Of a stretch of 24,455 nucleotides of DNA, positions 14,337 to 22,356 are shown in pieces. Numbering within the stretch: the stretch's first letter is position 1; each line of letters begins with the position of its first letter. The position numbers and the translations under genes were made by a program. Origin of the DNA: Hadesarchaea archaeon (lineage in GTDB: Archaea; Hadarchaeota; Hadarchaeia; Hadarchaeales; Hadarchaeaceae); assembly GCA_030615805.1 (NCBI GenBank), contig JAUWYN010000008.1, positions 1-24,455 of the forward strand. The letters are read 5' to 3'. The notes beneath the pieces were generated by a model. That model saw only the letters and a list, made by a program, of their open reading frames with translations. It was not told the origin of the DNA and made no database searches.

Positions 14337-15284
14337 TTATATTTTCAAAATCTCTTCCTTTATTGTTCTGTGGGTTTCGATCACGGGAAATGTTGTGTTT
14401 ATGAGGTAGATTTCAAGGTGGCTGAAAAAATCTTGGAAGAACTGTCGTCTCAAATAGTTTTTACGAGAATCTTTTACTAATAGGTGAGGGTTGCAGAAGT
14501 CCACGGTTTCCATGTATTTAACCGCTTCATTGGGCATCAACTTTCTAACAATGGTATCGTCTTCTGGGTCACGCTTTAACAGGATGGCTGTTCTCAATGT
14601 GGTCATGGGTAGTATTTTCCCCTTTCCAACTATCCACCTAACATCTACGATAGCTCTACCCCTATCGTCAAACTCTGCCTTCTCAACGAGTTTCTTGTAT
14701 TCACCCCACGTATCTGCGATGTCCGCTTGAATGTAAAAGTTTTTCTCGGAACCGAATGCAACGTCTTGATCAGCCATGAAGCGGACAAAAAACCAGTCAT
14801 CAGATACAACGCGAACGCCTTTAAGTCTGAGAAGACCGTAGGTATGCGTTGTTTTACCTGTTCCTGAGGGCGCTATTAAGCAGACCCCTCGTCCACCTAT
14901 GTCCACACAAGCACCGTGAACAGCATGTATACCATGGCCATCCTCGAGGATGTCACTGGCGATGCTCAAAGCTATGGATTTTATCCAACCGTAGTAGTCC
15001 ACGTTGATCAGAAAAGCTGTTTTCGAAAGCTTGTCATAGATTATGCGTTGTTTTTCATCACCATCTTTTAATACCAACATTCTCCCGTGAGAACGAACGT
15101 GTGCAGACATGGGATAAAAGTTTTCTTCCCAACGTTCCTTCACATATTTGATACCCGTCAAAAGTTTGATGCAGCATCCATATATCTCCGCTCTCTTTTC
15201 ATAGAGAATATTTTCTTTGTATTTTTCCATCAACGCGTTTTTGTCTTCGATGGAGATTAGTTCGACTTCATATTTTGATGTCAT
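14337..15284 (-). CDS. HPr kinase / PEP carboxykinase-like P-loop protein
   Basis: The 315-residue protein has the C-terminal fold of HPr kinase/phosphorylase. The sequence HGACVDIGGRGVCLIAPSGT lines up with the HGxxVDIxGxGVLLxGxSGxGK block. The P-loop is PSGTGKTTHTYG, PEPCK-like with TGKTT, and VVSDDWFFV follows as the Asp pair that binds Mg. No bacterial HPr or phosphotransferase gene is in the window, so the substrate is unknown; a small-molecule or protein kinase is likely. ATG 15284 was chosen because AGAGG (15298-15294) lies nine bases upstream; the TTG at 15293 touches that site. Codon use is more AT-rich than in the neighbours. It is divergent from nmd3 across about 100 bases. Confidence 0.8.
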   Translation of the reverse strand: MTSKYEVELISIEDKNALMEKYKENILYEKRAEIYGCCIKLLTGIKYVKERWEENFYPMSAHVRSHGRMLVLKDGDEKQRIIYDKLSKTAFLINVDYYGWIKSIALSIASDILEDGHGIHAVHGACVDIGGRGVCLIAPSGTGKTTHTYGLLRLKGVRVVSDDWFFVRFMADQDVAFGSEKNFYIQADIADTWGEYKKLVEKAEFDDRGRAIVDVRWIVGKGKILPMTTLRTAILLKRDPEDDTIVRKLMPNEAVKYMETVDFCNPHLLVKDSRKNYLRRQFFQDFFSHLEIYLINTTFPVIETHRTIKEEILKI

Positions 15285-15348
15285 CGGCAACAACCTCTTT
15301 ACTCCAATTCTAACGAATTTCCTTAACTACTTTTCTCGTGAGGCAGTC

Positions 15349-15360
15349 GGGTTTAAACCC
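15349..15360. promoter_or_regulatory. Perfect palindrome GGGTTTAAACCC between divergent genes
   Basis: This 12-bp palindrome lies between the divergent HPrK-like gene (start 15284) and nmd3 (start 15385). Its centre TTTAAA is 30 bases from the nmd3 ATG, the right distance for a TATA box of a nearly leaderless transcript. Its symmetry would also allow initiation in the other direction or binding of a dimeric regulator. Confidence 0.45.
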
Positions 15361-15384
15361 TGGAGAAAAAACTTGATTGGTTCC

Positions 15385-16158
15385 ATGAAGCGTTTTTGCT
15401 ACCGGTGCGGCGCGCTCGAGGCGGAGCATGGCCCATTGATCGGGGGGCTATGCCAGCGGTGCTTCGCCGAGGAGAACCGCCTCCTTCAGGCGCCAGCGGA
15501 GCTCGAGGTCACGATCTGCGGGCGATGCGGGGCCCACTTGATCGGAAAGCGATGGCACGAGGCGGGCGAAGGAGATGCCACCGCTAACGCAGTTCGAGCG
15601 ATCGTCCTTTCGAGCCTAAAGGTTGCACGCCTGACCGATGCGGGGATGAAGTTCCTTCGCCCTCACGAGGTCCCCGAACTCGAGCTTCGGGTCGAGCCAA
15701 AGCTGGCCAAGGGGGTAATCGAGGTCTGGGCGAATGGGAAAGTTCACGAGCTTCAGGTCAAGCCCCAGCTCGAAGAGGCGCGCATAAAATTCACGCTCAA
15801 GCGAAGTACTTGCGACGTATGCGGCCTCAGGAGTGCTCGCCACTACGAGGCGATCCTGCAGGTGCGAGGGAAGCTCACCAGGGAGGAGTGCTCAGAAATC
15901 AGAAAAATGCTCGAGCAACTCGCAGCCGAGGCGGGCAAGCGCGACCGATCCGCGTTCATCGCCAACGTCGAGGAGCGGCGAGAGGGTCTCGATCTCTACG
16001 TGAACCCGGTGAGTTTGGCGAGGCAAATGGTGTCGATGCTCAAATCGGGGTTCGGGGCCGAAATCAAGGAGAGCGCGAAGCTCGTGGGGCAAACCAGAGA
16101 TGGCCGCCGAAAGTTTAGGTTCTCCATCCTCGCTAGGCTCCCGAGCGAGAGAGGTTAG
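15385..16158 (+). CDS. nmd3: NMD3-family zinc-binding protein
   Basis: NMD3 homologues bind the large ribosomal subunit; in eukaryotes NMD3 is the 60S export adaptor and the archaeal role is unclear. The 257-residue protein has CxxC pairs at 5/8 (CYRC), 23/26 (CQRC), 45/48 (CGRC) and 143/146 (CDVC), the zinc-ribbon layout of archaeal NMD3. A basic RNA-binding-like C-terminal half follows. ATG 15385 is preferred: MKRFCYRCG begins directly with the first zinc knuckle, and the GGGTTTAAACCC box fits a near-leaderless transcript. TTG 15373 with GGAG seven bases upstream is an alternative. The frame is open further upstream but that extension overlaps the promoter. It sits 39 bases ahead of ilvB on the same strand. 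Confidence 0.88.
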   Translation: MKRFCYRCGALEAEHGPLIGGLCQRCFAEENRLLQAPAELEVTICGRCGAHLIGKRWHEAGEGDATANAVRAIVLSSLKVARLTDAGMKFLRPHEVPELELRVEPKLAKGVIEVWANGKVHELQVKPQLEEARIKFTLKRSTCDVCGLRSARHYEAILQVRGKLTREECSEIRKMLEQLAAEAGKRDRSAFIANVEERREGLDLYVNPVSLARQMVSMLKSGFGAEIKESAKLVGQTRDGRRKFRFSILARLPSERG

Positions 16159-16197
16159 TTTTAAGCGGGAAAAATCATAGCTTTAAGGCGTGATGAG

Positions 16198-17877
16198 ATG
16201 GTCGAGTTAACGGGTTCAAAGGCGCTGTTCGAGGCGTTGAAGGTGGAGGGCGTGAAGCACATCTTCGGCATCCCGGGCGGAGCGGTAATCCCGGTCTACG
16301 ATGCCCTCTACGACGTGCACGAGATCCGGCACATCCTGACGCGGCACGAGCAGGGCGCGGCGCACGCAGCCGATGGATACGCCAGGGCGCTTGGGAAGCA
16401 GGGAGTTTGCATGACGACCTCTGGGCCTGGGGCGACAAACCTCACAACGGGCATCCTGAATGCCTACATGGACAGCTCGCCCGTGGTCGCGATAAGCGGG
16501 CAGGTTCCAGTCCAAGCGTTGGGCGCCGACGCTTTTCAAGAGGCAGACATGCTCAGCGTGATGATGCCCATCACCAAGCACAATTTCATCATTCACCGCA
16601 TCGAGGAGCTGCCGAGTGTGGTGAGACTGGCCTTTAAGATTGCGATGACGGGGAGGCCCGGCCCCGTGCACATCGATCTGCCGAAAAATGTGCAGGCGTC
16701 TAAAGCCGATCTGAAGATACCAGCCCAGATAAAATATGAAAAGTTCCTCAAATTCGAGCCCGATGCGGGGCAAGTGCGAAAAGCCGTCGATATGCTCACC
16801 AAAGCCGAGCAGCCCGTGATCTTCGCAGGGGGCGGGATCGTGTGGTCGGGGGCATCGAAGGAGCTCATCGAATTGGCAGAGCTTCTGAACGCCCCGGTTA
16901 CGACCTCGCTACTGGGCAAGGGGACCATCCCCGAGGACCACCCGCTCGCGCTTGGGATGCTGGGGATGCACGGACGGATGGCCGCGAACACCGCGGTGAC
17001 CGAATCGGATATGTTGCTCGCGGTTGGAGTACGATTCAGCGACCGTTCGACCGGCGACGTGAGCTACTTCGCTTCCAAAGCCAAGATAATCCACATCGAC
17101 ATCGATCCCGTTGAGATCGGAAAAAACGTGCGTGTGGACCTACCCATCATCGGTGATGCAAAACGCTCGCTCACCGCAATCATCAAGGAGCTCCGTTCGC
17201 GCGCTAAGCGTGGGCGAGCAAGCGGGTGGCTCGAGCGGGTGAAAAAGCTGCGTGGGGAGTTCGCCCCCCGAATGGACTACGACGAGGTCCCCATCAAGCC
17301 CCAGCGCGCGATTAAGGAGATCCAAGGCGTGCTCGATGAAAACGCGATAATCGTTACCGAGGTGGGGCAGTGCCAGATGTGGGCGGCCCACTTCTACGTG
17401 GTCCGGAAGCCCCGACATTTCATCACCTCGGGTGGTCTGGGCACGATGGGATTTGGGTTCCCAGCTTCGATGGGCGTGAAGGTCGCACGCCCGGAGTGCG
17501 ATGTCGTGAACATCGCTGGGGACGGGAGCTTCCTGATGAACTCCCAAGAGCTGGCAACGGTCGTGGAGAACGAGATAAACGTTGTTTCTTGCATCTTCAA
17601 CAATCGCTACTTGGGGATGGTGAAGCAATGGCAAGACATGTTCTTTGGGAAGCGCCGCTCTGCCACTAATCTCGGCAAAGTACCCGACTTCGCGAAGCTC
17701 GCCGAGGCTTACGGCGCATGGGGCGATCGCGCAGCAAAACCGAGCGAGGTGGCTCCAAAGCTGCGCGAGGCTCTGCGTTGCGGGAAGCCTGCTGTGCTCG
17801 ACATCCCGATCGACCCCGATGAACACGTGCTGCCAATGGTTCCAGCCGGAGGGCGAATCGATCAGATGTTGACCTAG
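16198..17877 (+). CDS. ilvB: Acetolactate synthase, large (catalytic) subunit
   Basis: This thiamine-diphosphate enzyme condenses two pyruvates to 2-acetolactate (valine/leucine route), or pyruvate with 2-oxobutyrate to 2-aceto-2-hydroxybutyrate (isoleucine route). The 559-residue protein has the catalytic Glu at 51 in RHEQGAAHAADGYAR, the segment TSGPGATNLTTG, the central FAD-binding-like domain, and the ThDP/Mg motif GDG(441-443)...NN(468-469). The C-terminal QWQDMFF segment is characteristic of acetolactate synthase rather than other family members. ATG 16198 follows GGCGTGATG, a fair ribosome binding site. It opens a tight cluster: ilvN starts eight bases after its stop. Identification is secure because the ACT-domain subunit is adjacent. 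Confidence 0.97.
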   Translation: MVELTGSKALFEALKVEGVKHIFGIPGGAVIPVYDALYDVHEIRHILTRHEQGAAHAADGYARALGKQGVCMTTSGPGATNLTTGILNAYMDSSPVVAISGQVPVQALGADAFQEADMLSVMMPITKHNFIIHRIEELPSVVRLAFKIAMTGRPGPVHIDLPKNVQASKADLKIPAQIKYEKFLKFEPDAGQVRKAVDMLTKAEQPVIFAGGGIVWSGASKELIELAELLNAPVTTSLLGKGTIPEDHPLALGMLGMHGRMAANTAVTESDMLLAVGVRFSDRSTGDVSYFASKAKIIHIDIDPVEIGKNVRVDLPIIGDAKRSLTAIIKELRSRAKRGRASGWLERVKKLRGEFAPRMDYDEVPIKPQRAIKEIQGVLDENAIIVTEVGQCQMWAAHFYVVRKPRHFITSGGLGTMGFGFPASMGVKVARPECDVVNIAGDGSFLMNSQELATVVENEINVVSCIFNNRYLGMVKQWQDMFFGKRRSATNLGKVPDFAKLAEAYGAWGDRAAKPSEVAPKLREALRCGKPAVLDIPIDPDEHVLPMVPAGGRIDQMLT

Positions 17878-17885
17878 GTGAACCC

Positions 17886-18368
17886 ATGAAGATCCGAATC
17901 TTCTCCGTGCTCTGCGAAAACGTCCCTGGGGTAATGATGCGGATCACGCGCGGTTTCACCCGACGCCAGATTAACCTAGATTCGATCACAGTTGGAATCG
18001 AGCCCACAGGACTTGCGCGCATCATCCTGATGTTTAAGGCGGACGATCACATGGCCGAGCTGATGCGCAGGGTGCTCTCCCGCTCGGAGCCCGTCGTGGA
18101 CGTCGAGGTGATCGAGCCCGAGCGAAGCATTGTCCGGGAGGTGGCGCTGCTCAAGACCCGGAAGCTGAACGAGAAGCAGCTCTTGCAGGTGATGCAGCAG
18201 ATCGAGCAGGTGGGCGGTCAGGTGCTCGAGTCCAAGGGTAACGTGGTTATCGCCGAGCTCAGCGGAGAGCACGACGAGATCGAGCGCACGATTAAGACAT
18301 TGGGCCCAAAAGTGTTAAAAGAAGTCGCTCGCTCGGGGCAGGTCCTTATATCGCGTGAGGTGAGTTAG
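17886..18368 (+). CDS. ilvN: Acetolactate synthase, small (regulatory) subunit
   Basis: The 160-residue subunit activates IlvB and confers feedback inhibition by valine. It starts with a typical ACT domain (FSVLCENVPGVMMRITRGFTR, where the family has NxPGVLxR) and continues with the second IlvN domain (residues 80-160, REVALLKTRKL and a closing KEVARSGQVLISR). The length is normal. ATG 17886 has GGTGA just upstream, at the end of ilvB. The stop is TAG at 18366-18368, immediately before the GGAGGTG that serves ilvC. Confidence 0.96.
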   Translation: MKIRIFSVLCENVPGVMMRITRGFTRRQINLDSITVGIEPTGLARIILMFKADDHMAELMRRVLSRSEPVVDVEVIEPERSIVREVALLKTRKLNEKQLLQVMQQIEQVGGQVLESKGNVVIAELSGEHDEIERTIKTLGPKVLKEVARSGQVLISREVS

Positions 18369-18369
18369 G

Positions 18370-18376
18370 GGAGGTG
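18370..18376 (+). promoter_or_regulatory. Ribosome binding site that decides the ilvC start
   Basis: GGAGGTG is a perfect match to the archaeal 16S 3' end. Five bases later stands ACG at 18382, in frame with the conserved IlvC N-terminus. The TTG at 18377 and GTG at 18374 are in other frames and cannot start IlvC. Confidence 0.75.
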
Positions 18377-18381
18377 TTGGC

Positions 18382-19368
18382 ACGGCGAAGATTTACTACG
18401 ATAAAGACGCCGACCTGAGCGTGCTCAAAGGCAAGACCATAGCGATCATAGGCTACGGCAACCAAGGGCAGGCGCAGTCCAACAACCTCCGCGACTCCGG
18501 GTGCAAGGTGACCATCGGGAGCATAAAGGATGCTAGTTATGAGCAAGCTGTAGCGGATGGATTCGAGATTTACGATATCTCCGAAGCCGCGCGACGGGGA
18601 GACATCGTCCACATGCTCATCCCCGACGAGTACCAGGCACAGGTCTACCGCGAGAAGGTCGCCCAGCACATGAAACGCGGCAAGGTGCTTTGCTTCAGTC
18701 ACGGGTTCAACATCAACTTCAAGCAGATCGTTCCACCACCTGAGGTCGACGTGATCATGATCGCCCCGAAGGCACCGGGAGCGATCTTGCGACGCATGTA
18801 TCAGCAGGGCTCCGGAACGCCTGGGTTGCTTGCAGTTGCACAGGATGCGAGTGGTCAAGCGAAGCAGCTTGCCCTAGCGCTCGCCAAAGGGGTTGGGCTG
18901 ACCCGGATCGGGGTGGTCGAGACGACGTTCAAGGAGGAAGTTGAGACCGATCTCTTCGGGGAGCAGGTCGTGCTCGTGGGCGGGGTCTCGGAACTGATGA
19001 AGGCCGGGTTTGAGACCTTGGTTGAAGCGGGATATCAGCCGGAGATAGCTTACTTCGAGTGCATCAACGAACTCAAGCTTATCGTCGACCTCATTTACGA
19101 GCATGGAATCGAGGGGATGATGAAGGCCGTCAGCAACACCGCTGAGTATGGTGGCAGGACCAGGGGCAAGTGGGTGATCGACGAACGTGCCCGTGAGGTG
19201 ATGAAGAAGATCCTCGCGGACGTCCAGAGCGGTAAGTTCACGAAGGAGTGGGTCGCGGAAAGTCAAGCGAAAATTCCGAACCTGCAGAAGATGCGTGAGG
19301 CGGCGAAGGAGCACCTTGTTGCGAAGGTTGGACGAGATCTGCGCAAGTGGGCTGGTATCGAGAAGTAA
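18382..19368 (+). CDS. ilvC: Ketol-acid reductoisomerase (class I), apparent ACG start
   Basis: IlvC isomerises and reduces acetolactate or acetohydroxybutyrate to the dihydroxy acid using NAD(P)H and Mg. The protein has the GYGNQGQAQSNNLRDSG Rossmann motif, the PKAPG segment, EVETDLFGEQ with the Mg-binding Asp and Glu, and YFECINELKLIVDL. Residues before the first normal start (GTG 18421) read AKIYYDKDADLSVLKGK, the conserved N-terminus, so translation must begin upstream. The frame is closed by TGA at 18361 and has no ATG, GTG or TTG in between. ACG 18382, where relatives have ATG-GCA, lies five bases after GGAGGTG. That gives 328 residues, a normal length. The coenzyme loop is one residue shorter than usual and contains Asp. 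Confidence 0.93.
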   Translation, partial: TAKIYYDKDADLSVLKGKTIAIIGYGNQGQAQSNNLRDSGCKVTIGSIKDASYEQAVADGFEIYDISEAARRGDIVHMLIPDEYQAQVYREKVAQHMKRGKVLCFSHGFNINFKQIVPPPEVDVIMIAPKAPGAILRRMYQQGSGTPGLLAVAQDASGQAKQLALALAKGVGLTRIGVVETTFKEEVETDLFGEQVVLVGGVSELMKAGFETLVEAGYQPEIAYFECINELKLIVDLIYEHGIEGMMKAVSNTAEYGGRTRGKWVIDERAREVMKKILADVQSGKFTKEWVAESQAKIPNLQKMREAAKEHLVAKVGRDLRKWAGIEK

Positions 19369-19436
19369 TGAACGCGTTTTTACATCGCGGAAAATTAAAT
19401 ATAGCCCGAGGGTAAACTTTCTAGGAGGTTGGACCG

Positions 19437-21095
19437 ATGAAGCTTCGTAGCCGAGAGGTCGTTTCTGGTCTTGAAGGTTTGCCCCGACGCGCGCTCCTGA
19501 AAGCCGATGGTTTGACCGACGCCGACATCGAGCGCCCGTTCGTCGCGATAGCAAACTCTTACAACCAGGTGGTTCCAGGGCACCTTCACCTCCGAGAACT
19601 GGGCGAGGCAGCTGCAGCCGGGATTCGCGCGGCTGGGGCAACACCTTTCGAGTTCAATACCATAGCGATCTGCGATGGGCTGGCACAGGGACACATTGGC
19701 ATGTGCTTCTCGCTCCCTTCGCGCGAGGTCGTGGCTGACAGCGTGGAGCTGATGCTTGAGGCCCATCGCTTCGACGCCGTGGTTGCAATCGCGAGTTGCG
19801 ACAAAATCGTCCCCGGAATGCTCATGGCCCTCGCGCGGGTCAACATTCCAGCGATCATGATTACAGGTGGCCCCATGATGCCGGGGGAGTGGCAGGGACA
19901 ACCCTTGGACATCATAAGCGCCTTCGAAGCTGTTGGAGCGGTTAAGGCAGGCAAGCTCAGTGAGCGCGAGGCGCGGGAGATAGAGGATCGGTGTTGCCCG
20001 GGTTGCGGCTCCTGCGCGGGCCTGTTCACCGCCAACACCATGGCGTGCCTAAACGAAGCGATTGGGATGTCGCTGCCAAGTATGGGAACTGTCCACGCCG
20101 TCGATGCGAAGAAGCGGAGGCTGGCGAAGCAAAGCGGTGCACAGGTCGTCAAGCTGCTACGTCAGGGCATAACGCCCTGCAGGATAATGACGCGCGCGGC
20201 TTTCGAGAACGCGATTATCGTCGACATGACCATAGGCGGCTCGACCAACACGGTGCTCCACCTGCCGGCGATCGCTCACGAGGCGGGGGTAAAGCTCTGC
20301 CTGGACACGTTCGATCGGCTCAGCCGGCGCACGCCCCACATCTGTAACTTGCGGCCGGAGGGAAGTCACACGATGCTCGACCTCGAGCGAGCAGGCGGCG
20401 TGCCCGCTGTGATGAAGCGGCTCGGCAGGTTGATCCGGGGGAGCCCGCTCACGGTCACCGGGCGTCGAGTTCGCGAGAATTTGAAGTTCGTGAGATCCAG
20501 CGGATCAGACGTGATCAGGCCCTTGACTAAACCATATCACCGCGAGGGGGGCATAGCGATTCTGTATGGCAGCCTCGCCCCCCAAGGTGCAGTGGTCAAA
20601 TATGCGGGTGTGAGACCGCGCATGCTCCGCCACTGTGGGCCAGCGAGGGTGTTCGGTCGGGAGGAGGATGCGGTCAAGGCAATCTTGGGCGGACGAATCA
20701 AGCGTGGTGATGTGGTCGTAATTCGATACGAAGGTCCGAAGGGTGGCCCGGGCATGCGGGAGATGCTCGCCCCGACCGCCACCATCGCCGGGATGGGCTT
20801 GCTCGAATCGGTTGCCCTCGTGACAGACGGGCGCTTCTCAGGGGGAACGCGCGGTGCCTGCATAGGACACGTCTCACCGGAGGCAGCCGAGGGGGGACCG
20901 ATAGCCGTTGTACGCGAGGGTGATAAAATTTTGCTCGACATCAGGCGACGCAAGCTCGAGCTACTCGTGCCCGGCCCGGAGCTCAAGGAAAGGTTGGTCC
21001 GCTTCAAGCCGCCTGAGCCCCGCGCCAAGAAAGGTTATTTAGAGCTTTACCAACGCATTGTGAGTTCTGCAGCCGAGGGCGCCATCCGCAGGTGA
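19437..21095 (+). CDS. ilvD: Dihydroxy-acid dehydratase
   Basis: IlvD dehydrates 2,3-dihydroxy-isovalerate or -methylvalerate to the 2-oxo acids, using an iron-sulfur cluster. The 552-residue protein has the cluster and active-site segments ASCDKIVPGMLMALARVN, CCPGCGSCAGLFTANTM and the C-terminal TDGRFSGGTRGACIGHVSPE. It also has GGSTNTVLHLPAIAHEAG typical of the IlvD/Edd family. The usual length is about 550. ATG 19437 follows GGAGGTT (19424-19430). A TATA-like TTAAATATAG at 19395-19404, in the 68-base gap after ilvC, could provide an internal promoter. The context settles IlvD over phosphogluconate dehydratase. Confidence 0.96.
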   Translation: MKLRSREVVSGLEGLPRRALLKADGLTDADIERPFVAIANSYNQVVPGHLHLRELGEAAAAGIRAAGATPFEFNTIAICDGLAQGHIGMCFSLPSREVVADSVELMLEAHRFDAVVAIASCDKIVPGMLMALARVNIPAIMITGGPMMPGEWQGQPLDIISAFEAVGAVKAGKLSEREAREIEDRCCPGCGSCAGLFTANTMACLNEAIGMSLPSMGTVHAVDAKKRRLAKQSGAQVVKLLRQGITPCRIMTRAAFENAIIVDMTIGGSTNTVLHLPAIAHEAGVKLCLDTFDRLSRRTPHICNLRPEGSHTMLDLERAGGVPAVMKRLGRLIRGSPLTVTGRRVRENLKFVRSSGSDVIRPLTKPYHREGGIAILYGSLAPQGAVVKYAGVRPRMLRHCGPARVFGREEDAVKAILGGRIKRGDVVVIRYEGPKGGPGMREMLAPTATIAGMGLLESVALVTDGRFSGGTRGACIGHVSPEAAEGGPIAVVREGDKILLDIRRRKLELLVPGPELKERLVRFKPPEPRAKKGYLELYQRIVSSAAEGAIRR

Positions 21096-21099
21096 TTCA

Positions 21100-22356
21100 G
21101 TGGGCATGACGATTGCAGAGAAAATCCTTGCCCGAGCTTCAGGCCGTAAACGGGTTAGCCCGGGAGAAATCGTCGAAGCGTCGATAGATGTGGCGATGAC
21201 TCACGATATCGAAGGCCCGATGGTCGTGGAGGGCTTACGCGAGCTTGGCACCAAGAAGGTCTGGGATCCCAACAAGATCGTCGTCGTGTTTGACCATCAA
21301 GTCCCGGCGAACTCGATTGATGCGGCACTGAATCATATCATGCTCCGCGAGTTCGTGGCCGAGCAAAAAATTCCTGATTTTTACGATCTCTTCGAAGGCA
21401 TATGCCACGTGGTTTTACCCGAAAAGGGCTTTGCGCTGCCGGGGCGCCTTATCGCGGGCACAGACTCCCACACCACCACCTACGGCGCATTCGGGTGCTT
21501 TGCAACCGGCATCGGCTCTACCGACATGGTTGCGGTCTTCGCCAGGGGGGAGCTTTGGTTTCGCGTGCCCGAAAGCGTTAGGACGACAATTGAAGGCAGG
21601 CTGCCGAAACGCGTTATGTCAAAGGATCTAATAATGAAAATAATTGGTGAAGTCGGGGTGGATGGCGAGACCTATCGCTCGGTAGAATTCGTTGGGCCAG
21701 GCATGCGTAACATAAGCATGGCGGGAAGGATGACGATGTGCAACATGGGGGTTGAGATGGGGGCAAAAGCCGCGATCGTACCTCCAGATGGCCTGACAAC
21801 AAGATATCTCAGGAGCAGGGCGAGGGGACCTTACAAACCCGTGTACGCTGATCGGGATGCTGCATACGTTGAGGAACGCTCATTCGATGTGAAAAAGCTC
21901 GAGCCGCAGGTGGCGTGTCCACACAGCGTTGATAACGTGGGAGCGGTGAGCGAAGTTGAAGGCGTAGAAATCGATCAAGCATTTCTCGGCAGTTGTACAA
22001 ACGGCAGATTTGAGGATTTGGTGGAGGCAGCCAAGATTGTAAATGGCAGACAAATTTCGAAGAGGGTAAGAATGTTGGTCGTGCCGGCCTCGAGAGAAAT
22101 ATACCTGAAGGGCCTCGAGCGTGGCCTCCTCGCCATTTTTGCTAGGGCAGGTGCACTCGTTGAGGCTCCTTCTTGCGCGGCTTGTATGGGGGGACACATT
22201 GGTATTCTCGGCCCGGGTGAGGTTTGTATTTCGTCGTCGAACCGCAATTTCAGGGGGCGCATGGGGAGCCCCAAGGCGAAAATTTACTTGGCCTCTCCCA
22301 CGACGGTTGCCGCATCCGCACTGAAAGGGAAGATAACTGATCCGAGGGACTTGTGA
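21100..22356 (+). CDS. leuC: 3-isopropylmalate dehydratase large subunit (LeuC-type)
   Basis: With LeuD it interconverts 2- and 3-isopropylmalate through a [4Fe-4S] cluster; the same family includes methanogen homoaconitase and citraconate/citramalate hydratases. The 418-residue length is that of archaeal two-subunit enzymes. Cluster ligands are C299 (LGSCTNGRFEDL), C359 and C362 (APSCAACMGGHIG). Other motifs are TGTDSHTTTYGAF-like AGTDSHTTTYGAFGCFATG and SSSNRNFRGRMGSP. Translation starts at GTG 21100 or ATG 21106; AGGTGA at the end of ilvD suits either. The stop overlaps the leuD start by a few bases, indicating translational coupling. Confidence 0.93.
   Translation: MGMTIAEKILARASGRKRVSPGEIVEASIDVAMTHDIEGPMVVEGLRELGTKKVWDPNKIVVVFDHQVPANSIDAALNHIMLREFVAEQKIPDFYDLFEGICHVVLPEKGFALPGRLIAGTDSHTTTYGAFGCFATGIGSTDMVAVFARGELWFRVPESVRTTIEGRLPKRVMSKDLIMKIIGEVGVDGETYRSVEFVGPGMRNISMAGRMTMCNMGVEMGAKAAIVPPDGLTTRYLRSRARGPYKPVYADRDAAYVEERSFDVKKLEPQVACPHSVDNVGAVSEVEGVEIDQAFLGSCTNGRFEDLVEAAKIVNGRQISKRVRMLVVPASREIYLKGLERGLLAIFARAGALVEAPSCAACMGGHIGILGPGEVCISSSNRNFRGRMGSPKAKIYLASPTTVAASALKGKITDPRDL

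Noticed and set aside
15217..15384. 56-residue N-terminal extension of NMD3
   Set aside because: It would begin inside the divergent HPrK-like gene and overlap the palindromic promoter; NMD3 starts at the first CxxC knuckle.
17140..17826. 228-residue minus-strand frame inside ilvB
   Set aside because: It lies fully inside a well-conserved gene and has a His/Leu-rich composition typical of antisense frames in GC-rich DNA.
18421..19368. GTG 18421 as the true ilvC start
   Set aside because: It would discard thirteen conserved N-terminal residues encoded just upstream and has no ribosome binding site, while GGAGGTG precedes ACG 18382.
18874..19644. 256-residue minus-strand frame across ilvC and ilvD
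   Set aside because: It is a shadow of two conserved genes and crosses their intergenic promoter; no motif is recognisable.
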